This document shows, one piece after another, positions 25,540 to 34,042 of a DNA stretch of 64,000 nucleotides. Each line of letters begins with the position of its first letter. Within the stretch, counting starts at the first letter, position 1. Source of the DNA: JBCCJA01 sp039045975 (GTDB taxonomy: Bacteria; Planctomycetota; Planctomycetia; Planctomycetales; Planctomycetaceae). The DNA lies in NCBI GenBank assembly GCA_039045975.1, contig JBCCJA010000014.1:5978-69977 (forward strand), written 5' to 3'. The notes under the pieces were generated by a model, which saw only the letters and a list, made by a program, of their open reading frames with translations, did no database searches and had not been told where the DNA came from. Made by a program: the position numbers and the translations under genes.

Positions 25540-26391
25540 TTAACCTCGGATAAAAATCCGTCGCGCACGTGCCGCGATATTAAAAATAAGCACCGACGCG
25601 GCGGTCACGACGATCGAGATCTCGGCCGGGTCGAAACGCCCGCGGCCGAGCAGCGTCTGGGACGCCGCATAAGCGGTCGCCGCCACGACGCCCGACGCGA
25701 CGACTTCGACGCACAACAGTCGCAGGCGTGTCCGCGCCCCGACGCGGCGTAAGAGGAACGCCGCCGTGGGTAAGATCTGGATCGCGTGCATCGGTACGCC
25801 GTGCGGGAATTTCATCACGCCGGCCTCGCCGAAGGTCTGCGGCGACCGGCCGGCCGCCAACTCGCGTTCGCCTTGTAACTCGATTACGAAGCCGATCAGA
25901 CAAGACAGCAGTAATAGAAATAGCCCGGCCCGGGCCGCCAGCCGTACGTCGGCCGTCGCCCGAAGCCGGCCGCAGGCGAGTAGGGTCTCGAGACCGATCA
26001 CCGCCGTCACGATCGCGACGGTCGATTTAATGCCGGCCAGGACCGCGGCATCGAAGTCGGTCGCGGTATTAAAGTGCGACGGGACCCCGCGGGCCTGCTG
26101 CAGGGTGATCAGGCCGACCTCGACGACGATCGCGACCGCGAACGCCGTGTGCGTCGCGGCGTCGAACCGCCGCGGGCTTCTCAGCGTCACGGCCCACGCC
26201 AGCGACAGGCACGTCACCGCCGACGAAAAGCAGAACAGCGTCGGTTTCCGCCACGAGACCGCCGCGTCCCATTCGCCGCCGGCGACGGCCCACACCGCCG
26301 ACGTCGCCAGGCCCCCCGCGGTCAGGACTGCCGCGGCGATCCCGAGCGCGATGACCCCCGGACGCCGTCCCGATCGCCGTCGCGGTGTCAT
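25540..26391 (-). CDS. Multi-span membrane protein, unknown function
   Basis: A 283-residue integral membrane protein with about seven to eight hydrophobic helices (for example VIALGIAAAVLTAGGLATSA and AGLFLLLLSCLIGFVIELQG). HGVPMHAIQILPTAAFLLR contains paired His residues near the middle of the membrane part. I do not recognise the family. The ATG at 26391 overlaps the upstream gene's stop as ATGA, so the two membrane proteins are probably co-translated and may act together. Confidence 0.7.
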   Translation of the reverse strand: MTPRRRSGRRPGVIALGIAAAVLTAGGLATSAVWAVAGGEWDAAVSWRKPTLFCFSSAVTCLSLAWAVTLRSPRRFDAATHTAFAVAIVVEVGLITLQQARGVPSHFNTATDFDAAVLAGIKSTVAIVTAVIGLETLLACGRLRATADVRLAARAGLFLLLLSCLIGFVIELQGERELAAGRSPQTFGEAGVMKFPHGVPMHAIQILPTAAFLLRRVGARTRLRLLCVEVVASGVVAATAYAASQTLLGRGRFDPAEISIVVTAASVLIFNIAARARRIFIRG

Positions 26392-27383
26392 GACGCGACG
26401 CGGCTTTTCGCCGGGCCCCCATCGGGCGGCATCTCTTCCGGCCCGTCCCGGCCGACGACCGCTACCTCTCCGTTTTTCGCCGACATTGACATGAAGATCG
26501 AGAACACGCTGAGCACGATCAGCCCATAAATCATCGCGACCAGCGCCAGTCCGACGTCGAGCGGCTTCGGCGTCGACAGCGAGAACCGCAGTACGACCGT
26601 CGAGATCACGAACGCCGCGTTGCGGAACACGAACTCGTACCGCTCGTAATAGCGGATCGAGACGATGAACAGCAGCACGTCGACGAAGATCATGCACTCG
26701 AAAAACTCGGGGAAGAAGAACCGGTCGAGTTCGACCGCTTCCAGCCCCAGCGGCTCGGCGAGCGGCGTATGCGCCAGCCCCCACAGCACGACGTTGTAAC
26801 CCGCCAGCCCGGTAAACAGCACCGCGAGCAGGAACGACAACGCCTTCTTTAAATCGACGAAATTCTTGAGGTCTTCGCTGCTCTTATAATGACGCACTTT
26901 CCGGCGCACGGCCGAGAACGCCGTCACGATGACGAACATCAAGATCGCGCCGCCCATGTCGTACAGGACGAGCCGGGCTTCTTCGGAGAGCAGCATCTGT
27001 TCGGCGAGCGTCGGGTCGGCCGACCATTCGGCCGGCTCCTCGAACGCGCCGATGTCTTTAAAGACACGCCGCACGGTGATCAGCGAAATGATCTCGTACT
27101 GCTTCCCGACCGACGTCGTGTGCGACGCGGGCAGCGCGAGCACGAGCAGCAGCACCTCGTAAAATAGGATCACGCTGAACGGCGTGTAGACCGCGTGCAG
27201 GAAGTTCCGGTCGAGGCCCTCGGCGTCGATACCGAGCGACGCGATGCCGCGGTTCCCGGCGATCAGCGCCAGATGCGCGAGGAACCCCAACGCCGCGAGC
27301 CAGACGGTCGCGACCTCCAGCCGCTTGCGACGCTCGGGCGTGTCGACGAGGTCGTGCAGGCGGGCGAGCCGACGCACGAACAT
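26388..27383 (-). CDS. Multi-span membrane protein, unknown function
   Basis: A 331-residue protein with about six membrane segments, including VATVWLAALGFLAHLALIAG, YTPFSVILFYEVLLLVLALP and SFLLAVLFTGLAGYNVVLWG. A long polar loop between them (VGKQYEIISLITVRRVFKDI) would be cytoplasmic. Charged residues in the second half (FFPEFFECMIFVDVLLFIVS) lie within a helix, which is unusual and could be functional. No known family is recognised. It is first in a two-gene unit with the membrane protein at 25540. Confidence 0.68.
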   Translation of the reverse strand: MFVRRLARLHDLVDTPERRKRLEVATVWLAALGFLAHLALIAGNRGIASLGIDAEGLDRNFLHAVYTPFSVILFYEVLLLVLALPASHTTSVGKQYEIISLITVRRVFKDIGAFEEPAEWSADPTLAEQMLLSEEARLVLYDMGGAILMFVIVTAFSAVRRKVRHYKSSEDLKNFVDLKKALSFLLAVLFTGLAGYNVVLWGLAHTPLAEPLGLEAVELDRFFFPEFFECMIFVDVLLFIVSIRYYERYEFVFRNAAFVISTVVLRFSLSTPKPLDVGLALVAMIYGLIVLSVFSIFMSMSAKNGEVAVVGRDGPEEMPPDGGPAKSRVAS

Positions 27384-27467
27384 CCGGAAAACCTCCCGGG
27401 CACTAGGGACCGGAAACGCTAGTGGCCGGCCCGCGGGCCGCCACCGGGGAGATTCCGGGGGTCGGGC

Positions 27468-28505
27468 TCAGCCTTCCGGCACAGCCCCCGCGATGAGCCG
27501 CACGATCTGTCCGCGACGGGCCCGCAGGAGTTCTAAGACCTCCCGGACGGGCCTCGACTGCACGTTCGACCCGGCCAGTCGCCCCGAGGCCATGCCCTGT
27601 GGTTCAGTCACGGCCCGGAACTCGCCGTCGATATCGAGGAGCACGCCTTCGCGGCGGACCTCGTCGATCCGGTCGATCCGCTGCGGCACGATCTGCCCGA
27701 GCATCTGATCGTCGGTACCGCCCGTAACGAGGCCTTCCGGGCTGACTGCCAACTCGTCCGCCGAAGACTCGGGCCCGACGCGGACGGGCGGGTCGAGCGT
27801 CCAAAAACGGCCACGCACGCTCAGCCCCAAGCGTCCCTCCGGGCCGACGCGAAACGCGCCGCAGCGGGTGAACCGAGCAGTTTCCTCGTGTACGACCCGG
27901 AACAGCATGACGCCCGGCTCGAACCGACGGGACGTGACCGGGCGGGCCGGGTCTGCGGGGGGAGGCGTCACGTCGAGCGGTCGCCCCGTCACGATCTTCG
28001 GCCCGTCCCGCCAATCCGGCCGCAGCGGCCACCCGCGGGTATGCGGGACGACGCCCAGGTATCCGGGCAGGCCGGCGCCGACGAGATCGGCTTCGAGCGC
28101 CGCGATCATCGCGTCGGTCGCTTCGAGGAGTGCTTGCAGGTCGGTCGGCGGCGGCACCAGGCGGAGGGAAGACCAGCCGACCCGATCGCCGGGACCGTCG
28201 TCCCCGAACGGCAGCGGCGTCGTGTCGTCGCCCGGCAAGACGACCGATCCGACCCGGCCGCGGACCTCCAATAGCCCGGCGGCTTCTCCGACCGACATCC
28301 CGTCGAGGATCTCGAGCCACTCGGCGACCTCGACCTGCGACGCGTCGGGGAGGGCCGACTCGATCAGGCGGCGGAGGGTTTCCTCTTCCGCGTCGGGCCG
28401 CGATCCGGTCGGCGGGGGAGAGTCCGGGCCGTCCGGCGGGGTGTCGTCGGCCGCCGCCAGACCGGCCGACGCGAGCGCTAACAGGCAGAGAGCGAATCGT
28501 CGCAT
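27468..28505 (-). CDS. Exported protein with FlgG/FlgF-like C-terminal region
   Basis: A 345-residue protein with a Sec leader (RRFALCLLALASAGLAAA). The second half resembles the flagellar rod/hook protein core: FTRCGAFRVGPEGRLGLS mimics the TRxGxFxxxxxGxLV segment, ELAVSPEGLVTGG the following IxxxGxV turn, and the C-terminus MASGRLAGSNVQSRPVREVL the GxLExSNV ending of FlgG. The usual N-terminal rod helix and NLAN motif are missing, replaced by a leader and about 150 unrelated residues. It is probably a diverged exported relative and not a working rod protein. No other flagellar gene is in the window. Confidence 0.6.
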   Translation of the reverse strand: MRRFALCLLALASAGLAAADDTPPDGPDSPPPTGSRPDAEEETLRRLIESALPDASQVEVAEWLEILDGMSVGEAAGLLEVRGRVGSVVLPGDDTTPLPFGDDGPGDRVGWSSLRLVPPPTDLQALLEATDAMIAALEADLVGAGLPGYLGVVPHTRGWPLRPDWRDGPKIVTGRPLDVTPPPADPARPVTSRRFEPGVMLFRVVHEETARFTRCGAFRVGPEGRLGLSVRGRFWTLDPPVRVGPESSADELAVSPEGLVTGGTDDQMLGQIVPQRIDRIDEVRREGVLLDIDGEFRAVTEPQGMASGRLAGSNVQSRPVREVLELLRARRGQIVRLIAGAVPEG

Positions 28506-28803
28506 CGCGTCTTTCCGGGGCGTCTGACTTGCGGGCGTGAGACTACCGCGGGCCCGCCGGGCCGGCACCGTCCTTCGCGCCCGCAGGATCGGCCTGGACA
28601 GTCGCGGGCGACGTGCGCTACACCCCGCGCGGAGCGCCAAGGACGGCGACGCGACCCGACGGCAAGGACCGCCCCACCCGCGGCGGACCCTGCCGCGTGA
28701 CGCCGGCCCCTGTTCCGCCGACGGCCCGTCGCGACCCGGCCCCTGTCGCGACCGACGCGTTGCGTACGCCGTCCCCCCGACCCGCCGGGGCCGAGACGGA
28801 ATC

Positions 28804-29763
28804 ATGACCCGTTTGTTTCGCGTCGCCCCGCTCGCCGCGGTGCCGTTGCTCGCGGTCGGCTGCATCGCGCCGGTCGGATCGCCCTACGGCCCGCCGTCCG
28901 GCTTCGTGCCGCAGGGCGGCGTGACGCCTTACGGCAATTACGGCGGGCCCTACGTCCAGCCCGGAGCGGTGATCGGCCCGGGCGGCGGGACGGTGGTCCC
29001 GCCGGGACAGGGCGCGACGTTCGGCGGCCCGACTTACGCCCCGCCGCAGGGCGGATCGAGCGCGCCGTCGTTCCGGCCCTCGGCCGGCTTCGACCGCCCC
29101 CCGGCCGACCCGCCCTCGGTCCCCGAATACACCGACCCGAACGGCTTCGGCGGCGGCGGGTTCGGAGACGACGCCGTCGACTTCGGCGGGGGCGGCTTCG
29201 ACGCCGACTTCGGCGGATCGTCGGGCGGCAGCGGCTCGGTCCCGCCGGCCGGCGGCGACGATTTCGGGGCCCCGCCCGCCGCCGGCGACTTCGGGACACA
29301 ACCCGGCGGAGACGACTTCGGCTTCGCCCCGTCGGACGACTTCGGGGCCGTCACGCCGCGGAGTGCGTCGGCCCGGCCCGGTCCGCTCGTGGCCCGCATG
29401 CCGACCGACTCCGTCCGCACCGCCGGCTACGACACGCCCGCCCCGGCGGCTACAGCCGAGCCGGCCCGTATCGGCGGAGACGGCCTGTTCGGCCGCACGT
29501 CCGACTACCGACGGCTCCGGGGGAAAATCGACTACGACCCGCAGCTGAATAACTGGAACGTCATTTACGACGTCGCCCCGGAACTGGCCGACGAGTACGG
29601 CGGCAGCTTCACGCTGCATGATCCCGAAGGCGCCCTCAGCCGGTTCCGCTCGGAAGACATCGTCGCGCTCGAAGGCTTCCCCGACCGGGCCAGTGGCGTC
29701 GACGTGCTCGGCAAGCCGCTCTATCGGGTCAAACAGGCCGAGCTGATCGCCCTGCCCCAGTGA
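28804..29763 (+). CDS. Glycine/proline-rich lipoprotein
   Basis: A 319-residue exported lipoprotein; the leader ends in PLLAVGC (Cys at about 20). Residues 21-190 are low complexity: Gly, Pro, Phe and Asp-rich with repeated FGGGGFGDD-like and DDFGAPP-like units. The last 90 residues are a compact domain (YDPQLNNWNVIYDVAPELAD, then SGVDVLGKPLYRVKQAELI) that looks beta-rich and conserved. A disordered linker plus small domain suggests attachment to the outer membrane with the domain held away from it. Function unknown. The ATG at 28804 follows a GAGACGGA purine stretch. Confidence 0.7.
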   Translation: MTRLFRVAPLAAVPLLAVGCIAPVGSPYGPPSGFVPQGGVTPYGNYGGPYVQPGAVIGPGGGTVVPPGQGATFGGPTYAPPQGGSSAPSFRPSAGFDRPPADPPSVPEYTDPNGFGGGGFGDDAVDFGGGGFDADFGGSSGGSGSVPPAGGDDFGAPPAAGDFGTQPGGDDFGFAPSDDFGAVTPRSASARPGPLVARMPTDSVRTAGYDTPAPAATAEPARIGGDGLFGRTSDYRRLRGKIDYDPQLNNWNVIYDVAPELADEYGGSFTLHDPEGALSRFRSEDIVALEGFPDRASGVDVLGKPLYRVKQAELIALPQ

Positions 29764-29829
29764 TCCCGCTTGACCGGCTGAGGCCGGTCGGGTGACGTCT
29801 TGCCGGCTCACCCACGCGAATCTCCACCC

Positions 29830-29961
29830 GTGCAGACGCTCCTGACGATCGCCGGCTGCCTCGCCCTGCCGGTCGTTTGGGGCCTCGTCGTCGGCAAGAT
29901 CTTCGACCGGATCGAGCGGGCGTCGGAGACGCCGCGGGAACCTCCCGAGTATTCGATCTGA
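29830..29961 (+). CDS. Micro-membrane protein (43 residues) upstream of a TauE-type transporter
   Basis: A short frame starting at GTG 29830. The N-terminal 25 residues form one hydrophobic helix (LLTIAGCLALPVVWGLVVG), followed by a charged tail rich in Glu and Pro. It ends 8 bases before the ATG of the TauE/SafE family gene, so the two are very likely in one transcript. Codon use fits a real gene (GC at third positions), but at this size chance cannot be excluded. It could be a subunit or assembly factor for the transporter. Confidence 0.6.
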   Translation: MQTLLTIAGCLALPVVWGLVVGKIFDRIERASETPREPPEYSI

Positions 29962-29969
29962 CGGCCGCG

Positions 29970-30827
29970 ATGGGTCCGACCGAGTACGCCGCGATCGCCG
30001 CGTTGGGCGCCGGCGTCGGCCTGATCGCCGGCGCGTTCGGCGTCGGCGGCGGGTTTCTGCTCGTGCCGTTGCTGACCGGGCTGATCGGTGTGCCGGTCGA
30101 GACGGCCGTCGCGTCGGTCGGCTGCTTCCTGCTCGGCCCGACGACGACGGCGTTGCGGGCCCGGCGGGCGAAACTGTTCGAACTGCGGCTGCCGGTGACG
30201 GTCGCCGGCGGGCTGCTCGTCGGCGTGCTGGCGGGCGCGGCGGCGCTCGACGCCGCCCGGGGCGACGGGACGACCCGCCTGGGCGGCCTGCCGACGGCCG
30301 ACGCCGTCGTCTGCGTGCTCGACGCCCTGCTGTTCGCCGCGTTGACGGCGTCGCGTCTGATGTCACCGCGAGGCAAGGAGCCGTCACCCGCGCGGTTCGT
30401 CGCGTTCGGGCCGACGCGGCGTTTCGCCGGGCTCGAAGACGCGGTGTCGGTCCCGCTGCTGTGTTGGGCGGCGACGTTCGTCGGGGCGGCGGCGGGGCTG
30501 CTCGGGATCGCGGGCGGCGTCATCGTCCTGCCGGCGTTGACGCAGGGGCTCGGCATGTCGGTCCGCGAGGCGTCGAAGGCTTCGCTGGCGATTGTGTGGA
30601 TCGCGTCGTTGCAGGCGACGGTGGTGCACGCCGCCGCGGGGCGGGTCGAACTCGGGGTCGTCGTCGCGCTGTTGGCGTGCGGGCCGGCGGCGGCGTTCGT
30701 CGGCAGCCGCGTCGCCGGCCGGCTGCCCGACCGCGTCCTCGGCCACGGACTGACCGGGCTGCTCGCGGCGATGGCGGCGCTGTCGGCGGGCCGCGTCGTG
30801 TTCGGCGTCCTCGCGGCGTCGGGGTAA
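29970..30827 (+). CDS. TauE/SafE family transporter (sulfite exporter type)
   Basis: A 285-residue membrane protein with about eight transmembrane helices and the two-fold internal repeat typical of the family. Each half carries the conserved small-residue motif: LIAGAFGVGGGFLLVPLL in the first and AAAGLLGIAGGVIVLPAL in the second. Family members export sulfite, sulfonates or other small anions by a secondary mechanism; the substrate here is not known. The ATG at 29970 is chosen to begin the first helix. It follows the micro-membrane protein and precedes the DJ-1/PfpI gene by 30 bases. Confidence 0.88.
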   Translation: MGPTEYAAIAALGAGVGLIAGAFGVGGGFLLVPLLTGLIGVPVETAVASVGCFLLGPTTTALRARRAKLFELRLPVTVAGGLLVGVLAGAAALDAARGDGTTRLGGLPTADAVVCVLDALLFAALTASRLMSPRGKEPSPARFVAFGPTRRFAGLEDAVSVPLLCWAATFVGAAAGLLGIAGGVIVLPALTQGLGMSVREASKASLAIVWIASLQATVVHAAAGRVELGVVVALLACGPAAAFVGSRVAGRLPDRVLGHGLTGLLAAMAALSAGRVVFGVLAASG

Positions 30828-30857
30828 GATGGCAGCCGTCCCGCACGAGGTCTGTCA

Positions 30858-31439
30858 ATGCCCGCGAAAAAGCTGTTGTTCCTCGCCGGCGACTTCGTCG
30901 AAGACCTCGAACTGATGGTCCCGTTCCAGGCCCTGACGCTGCTCGGCCACGACTGCCACGTCGTCTGTCCGGACAAGCGGGCGGGGGACATGCTCGCGAC
31001 CGCCGTGCACGACTTCGAAGGTTTTCAGACCTACACCGAGAAGCGGGGCCACGACTTCAAACTCAACGCGACGTTCGCCGACGTCGTGCCCGACGCGTTC
31101 GACGGTCTCGTGATCCCGGGCGGGCGTTCGCCCGAGTACCTGCGGACCGACGCCCGCGTGCTTGAGGTCGTGCGGCACTTCTTCGCGGCCGACAAGCCGG
31201 TCGCGGCGATCTGTCACGCGCTGCAACTGCTCGCGGCGGCCGACGTGATCGCCGGCCGCTCTTGCACAGCGTACCCGGCGTGCAAGCCCGATGTTACGGC
31301 CGCGGGCGGGACGTACGTCGAGATCGCGATCGACGCCGCCCATACCGACGGCAACCTCGTGACCGCCCCGGCGTGGCCGGCCCACCCCGCCTGGCTGCGG
31401 GCTTTTTCCGACGTCCTGGGAACGAAGATCGAACCGTGA
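30858..31439 (+). CDS. DJ-1/PfpI family protein
   Basis: A 193-residue protein of the DJ-1/PfpI superfamily. KKLLFLAGDFVEDLELM includes the conserved acidic residue of the active site, DGLVIPGGRSPEYLR the central strand, and VAAICHALQLLAAA the nucleophile elbow with Cys119 followed by His. The ICHA elbow groups it with PfpI/YhbO-type proteins, reported as peptidases, glyoxalases or deglycases, rather than with GATase amidotransferases. Its stop overlaps the GTG of the DUF423 gene. Confidence 0.88.
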   Translation: MPAKKLLFLAGDFVEDLELMVPFQALTLLGHDCHVVCPDKRAGDMLATAVHDFEGFQTYTEKRGHDFKLNATFADVVPDAFDGLVIPGGRSPEYLRTDARVLEVVRHFFAADKPVAAICHALQLLAAADVIAGRSCTAYPACKPDVTAAGGTYVEIAIDAAHTDGNLVTAPAWPAHPAWLRAFSDVLGTKIEP

Positions 31440-31912
31440 GTGACCAAGAAAGCGACACCGCCGGATCGAGTCCCCGACTTCGCTCCCGCTGGCTGGTGGT
31501 CGGGGCGGCCCTGGGCGGGCTCGCGGTGATCTTCGGGGCGTTCGGGGCCCACGGGATCGACGACACGCTGGTCGAGGTCCACGGGACGTCGCCGCGTGCG
31601 TACGCCGGCTTCGAGGTGCCCGCTTCTTACAAATACCTGCAGGACTACCGGACCGGGGCCCTGTATCACCTCGTCCACGCGGTCGCCGTCGTCTGTGTCG
31701 GCGCCGTGAAGCGGCCCGGTCGGGACAGGCTGCTGGGAGTGAGCGGCTGGTTCTTCACGGTCGGGATCACGCTATTCAGCGGATCGCTGTACACGCTGGT
31801 GCTGACCGGTGAGACGTGGCTGGGGGCGGTGACGCCGTTCGGCGGGACGTCGCTGATCGTCGGCTGGACCTTGCTCGCGGTCGCCGGGCTGTCACGGCGG
31901 ACGGCCGGCTGA
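31436..31912 (+). CDS. DUF423 family membrane protein
   Basis: A 158-residue membrane protein starting at GTG 31436, coupled to the preceding gene by a GTGA overlap. The DUF423 hallmark is present as VIFGAFGAHGI (with the AFGAHG motif) and YRTGALYHLVHAVAV. Four hydrophobic helices follow the family plan, ending in GWTLLAVAGLS. The N-terminal 18 residues are polar. A 40-residue loop between the first and second helices is longer than usual. The biological role of the family is unknown. Confidence 0.85.
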   Translation: MSDQESDTAGSSPRLRSRWLVVGAALGGLAVIFGAFGAHGIDDTLVEVHGTSPRAYAGFEVPASYKYLQDYRTGALYHLVHAVAVVCVGAVKRPGRDRLLGVSGWFFTVGITLFSGSLYTLVLTGETWLGAVTPFGGTSLIVGWTLLAVAGLSRRTAG

Positions 31913-32013
31913 TCTAGGCGGAACCGGCCGCTTGGCGTACAACGCCGGCGTCTGACTTCGCGGCCGCGTCTCCCCTTTTCGCGGCCCCCTCCCCCTGCGG
32001 CACGGACGCCGTC

Positions 32014-33228
32014 ATGCGACTCGACGCGGTGATCTTCGGCGGCGGAGCCGTCGGCCTGTGGACCCTCGACCGGTTGCGGGCGGCCGGGCGTTCGGCCCTG
32101 TTGATCGAAAGCGGAACCCTCGGCTCGGGCCAGACGGTCGCGTCGCAGGGCATCATCCACGGCGGGCTGAAGTACACGCTCGGCGGCGTGCTGACCCGCT
32201 CGGCCGAAAAGATCCGCGACATGCCGGCCCTGTGGCGGTCGTGCCTGGCGGGCGAGTCGGCCCCCGACCTGTCGGCCTGCACCGTCCGCTCCGACTTCTG
32301 TCACCTGTGGCGGACCGAGTCGCTGACCAGCCGTGTCGGCATGATCGGCGCAAGGGTCGGCCTGCGGGTCGCGCCGAAGACGCTCGCCGCGGGCGAGCGG
32401 CCCGGCGTCCTCGACGGCTGCCCCGGGACGGTCTCGCGGCTCGACGAGCAGGTGATCGACGCCGTCTCGTTCGTCGCCGCCTTGCGGACCCGCAACCTCG
32501 GCCGGCTCGTCCACGTGCCGGCCGCCGACGACGTCAAATTCGCCGTCGAGGCCGACACGGTCACCGGCGTGAGCGTCGCCACCGGGGCGGGGCCGACGCT
32601 GTCGCTCGAGCCGCGGCACGTCGTCTTCGCCGCCGGAGCGGGCAACGCAGACTTACTCACGCGGGTCGGCCGGGAGACGCCGCCGATGCAGCGTCGGCCG
32701 CTGCACATGGCGATGCTGCGGGGCGACCTGCCGAACTTTCACGGGCACTGCGTCGACGGCGCGAAGACACGGATCACGGTCACGTCGCAGGTCGACGCCG
32801 CCGGGCGGACCGTGTGGCAGCTCGGCGGGCAGATCGCCGAGGACGGCGTCGCGATGGACGGGCCGACGCTCGTCGCCCACGCCGAACGCGAACTGCGGGC
32901 CGTCCTGCCCGCGGTCGACCTCACCGACGTCGAATGGGCGACGTACCGCGTCGACCGGGCCGAGGAGAAGACGGCCGGCGGACTAAGGCCGGAGGGCGTC
33001 CGCCTCGACGCGACCGGCAACGTGTTGACCGGCTGGCCGACGAAGCTCGTGCTCGCGCCGGTTCTCGCCGACGAGATCGTCTCCCGCGTCGCGGCCGGAT
33101 CGGCCGTCCAGATCGCCGCGTCGGACCGCGAACTGCTCGCGGTCCTGCCCCGCCCCGACGTCGCCGCCCCGCCGTGGGAGACCGCCGACTGGGCCGGCGG
33201 GCGCGACGCCGCGAAGCGGGCCGCTTAA
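32014..33228 (+). CDS. FAD-dependent oxidoreductase, DAO/glycerol-3-phosphate dehydrogenase-like
   Basis: A 404-residue flavoprotein. DAVIFGGGAVGLWTLDRL is the FAD-binding Rossmann motif and LLIESGTLGSGQTVASQG the second strand and loop found in DAO-superfamily enzymes. HVVFAAGAGNADLLTRV is the third FAD contact. The middle resembles glycerol-3-phosphate or L-2-hydroxyglutarate dehydrogenases, but no substrate motif is decisive. No signal peptide. It is followed 25 bases later by an aldo/keto reductase gene, probably in one operon. Confidence 0.82.
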   Translation: MRLDAVIFGGGAVGLWTLDRLRAAGRSALLIESGTLGSGQTVASQGIIHGGLKYTLGGVLTRSAEKIRDMPALWRSCLAGESAPDLSACTVRSDFCHLWRTESLTSRVGMIGARVGLRVAPKTLAAGERPGVLDGCPGTVSRLDEQVIDAVSFVAALRTRNLGRLVHVPAADDVKFAVEADTVTGVSVATGAGPTLSLEPRHVVFAAGAGNADLLTRVGRETPPMQRRPLHMAMLRGDLPNFHGHCVDGAKTRITVTSQVDAAGRTVWQLGGQIAEDGVAMDGPTLVAHAERELRAVLPAVDLTDVEWATYRVDRAEEKTAGGLRPEGVRLDATGNVLTGWPTKLVLAPVLADEIVSRVAAGSAVQIAASDRELLAVLPRPDVAAPPWETADWAGGRDAAKRAA

Positions 33229-33253
33229 TTCCGAATCCCCGACGGAGCCGGCG

Positions 33254-34042
33254 ATGACCCCGCGACCCCTCGGCCGGACCGGCCTGTCGGTCTCTCCGGT
33301 CGGCTTCGGCGCCTTTAAGATCGGCCGGAACGTCGGGGTTAAATACCCGGCCGGCTACGACCTGCCCGACGACGCGGCCGTCGACCGCCTGCTCGGCGGC
33401 GTGCTCGATCTCGGGATAAACTTAATAGATACCGCGCCGGCGTACGGGCTCAGCGAAGAGCGGATCGGCCGCGCGTTGTCGCACCGCCGAGACGCCTATG
33501 TGCTGTCGACGAAAGTCGGCGAGACTTTCTCCGTCGCCGCCGACGGGTCGCCGCGTTCGGAATATCGGTTCGACCGCGCGTCGATCGTCGCGTCGTGCGA
33601 GCGGAGCCTGAAGAACTTAAAGACCGACGCCGTCGACCTGCTGCTGCTGCATTCCGACGGGCGTGATTTATACATCCAGTGTCAGACCGACGCGGTCGAG
33701 GCGTTGCAAGATTTAAAGGAGACCGGCAAGACGCGAGCGATCGGGCTGTCGGGCAAGACGACCGGCGGACATCGCGCCGCGTTCGACTGGGCCGACGTTC
33801 TCATGGTCGAGTATCACGCCGAGGACGAGTCGCACGTCGGCGTGATCGCGACGGCGGCGTCACGCGGGGTCGGCGTGCTCGTCAAGAAGGGGCTCGCCGC
33901 CGGGCGACTCGCCGCCGGGCCGGCGTTGGAGTTCGTCCTCGCCAACGACGGCGTCGGCAGCTGCGTCGTCGGCGGGCTCGACCTGCGGAACGTCGTCGCG
34001 AACGTCGTCACCGCCGGCCGGGTCGGCCGCGCCGCGGCCTGA
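33254..34042 (+). CDS. Aldo/keto reductase family protein
   Basis: A 262-residue (beta/alpha)8 oxidoreductase. PRPLGRTGLSVSPVGFGAFK is the family N-terminus, LGINLIDTAPAYGLSEERIG has the catalytic Asp and Tyr, VLSTKVGE carries the catalytic Lys, and VDLLLLHSDG the catalytic His. The four catalytic residues are therefore intact. The protein is shorter than the usual 300-330 residues. The 3' end lies on top of the tail of the convergent prepilin-peptidase-like gene (overlap of 183 bases). Confidence 0.87.
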   Translation: MTPRPLGRTGLSVSPVGFGAFKIGRNVGVKYPAGYDLPDDAAVDRLLGGVLDLGINLIDTAPAYGLSEERIGRALSHRRDAYVLSTKVGETFSVAADGSPRSEYRFDRASIVASCERSLKNLKTDAVDLLLLHSDGRDLYIQCQTDAVEALQDLKETGKTRAIGLSGKTTGGHRAAFDWADVLMVEYHAEDESHVGVIATAASRGVGVLVKKGLAAGRLAAGPALEFVLANDGVGSCVVGGLDLRNVVANVVTAGRVGRAAA

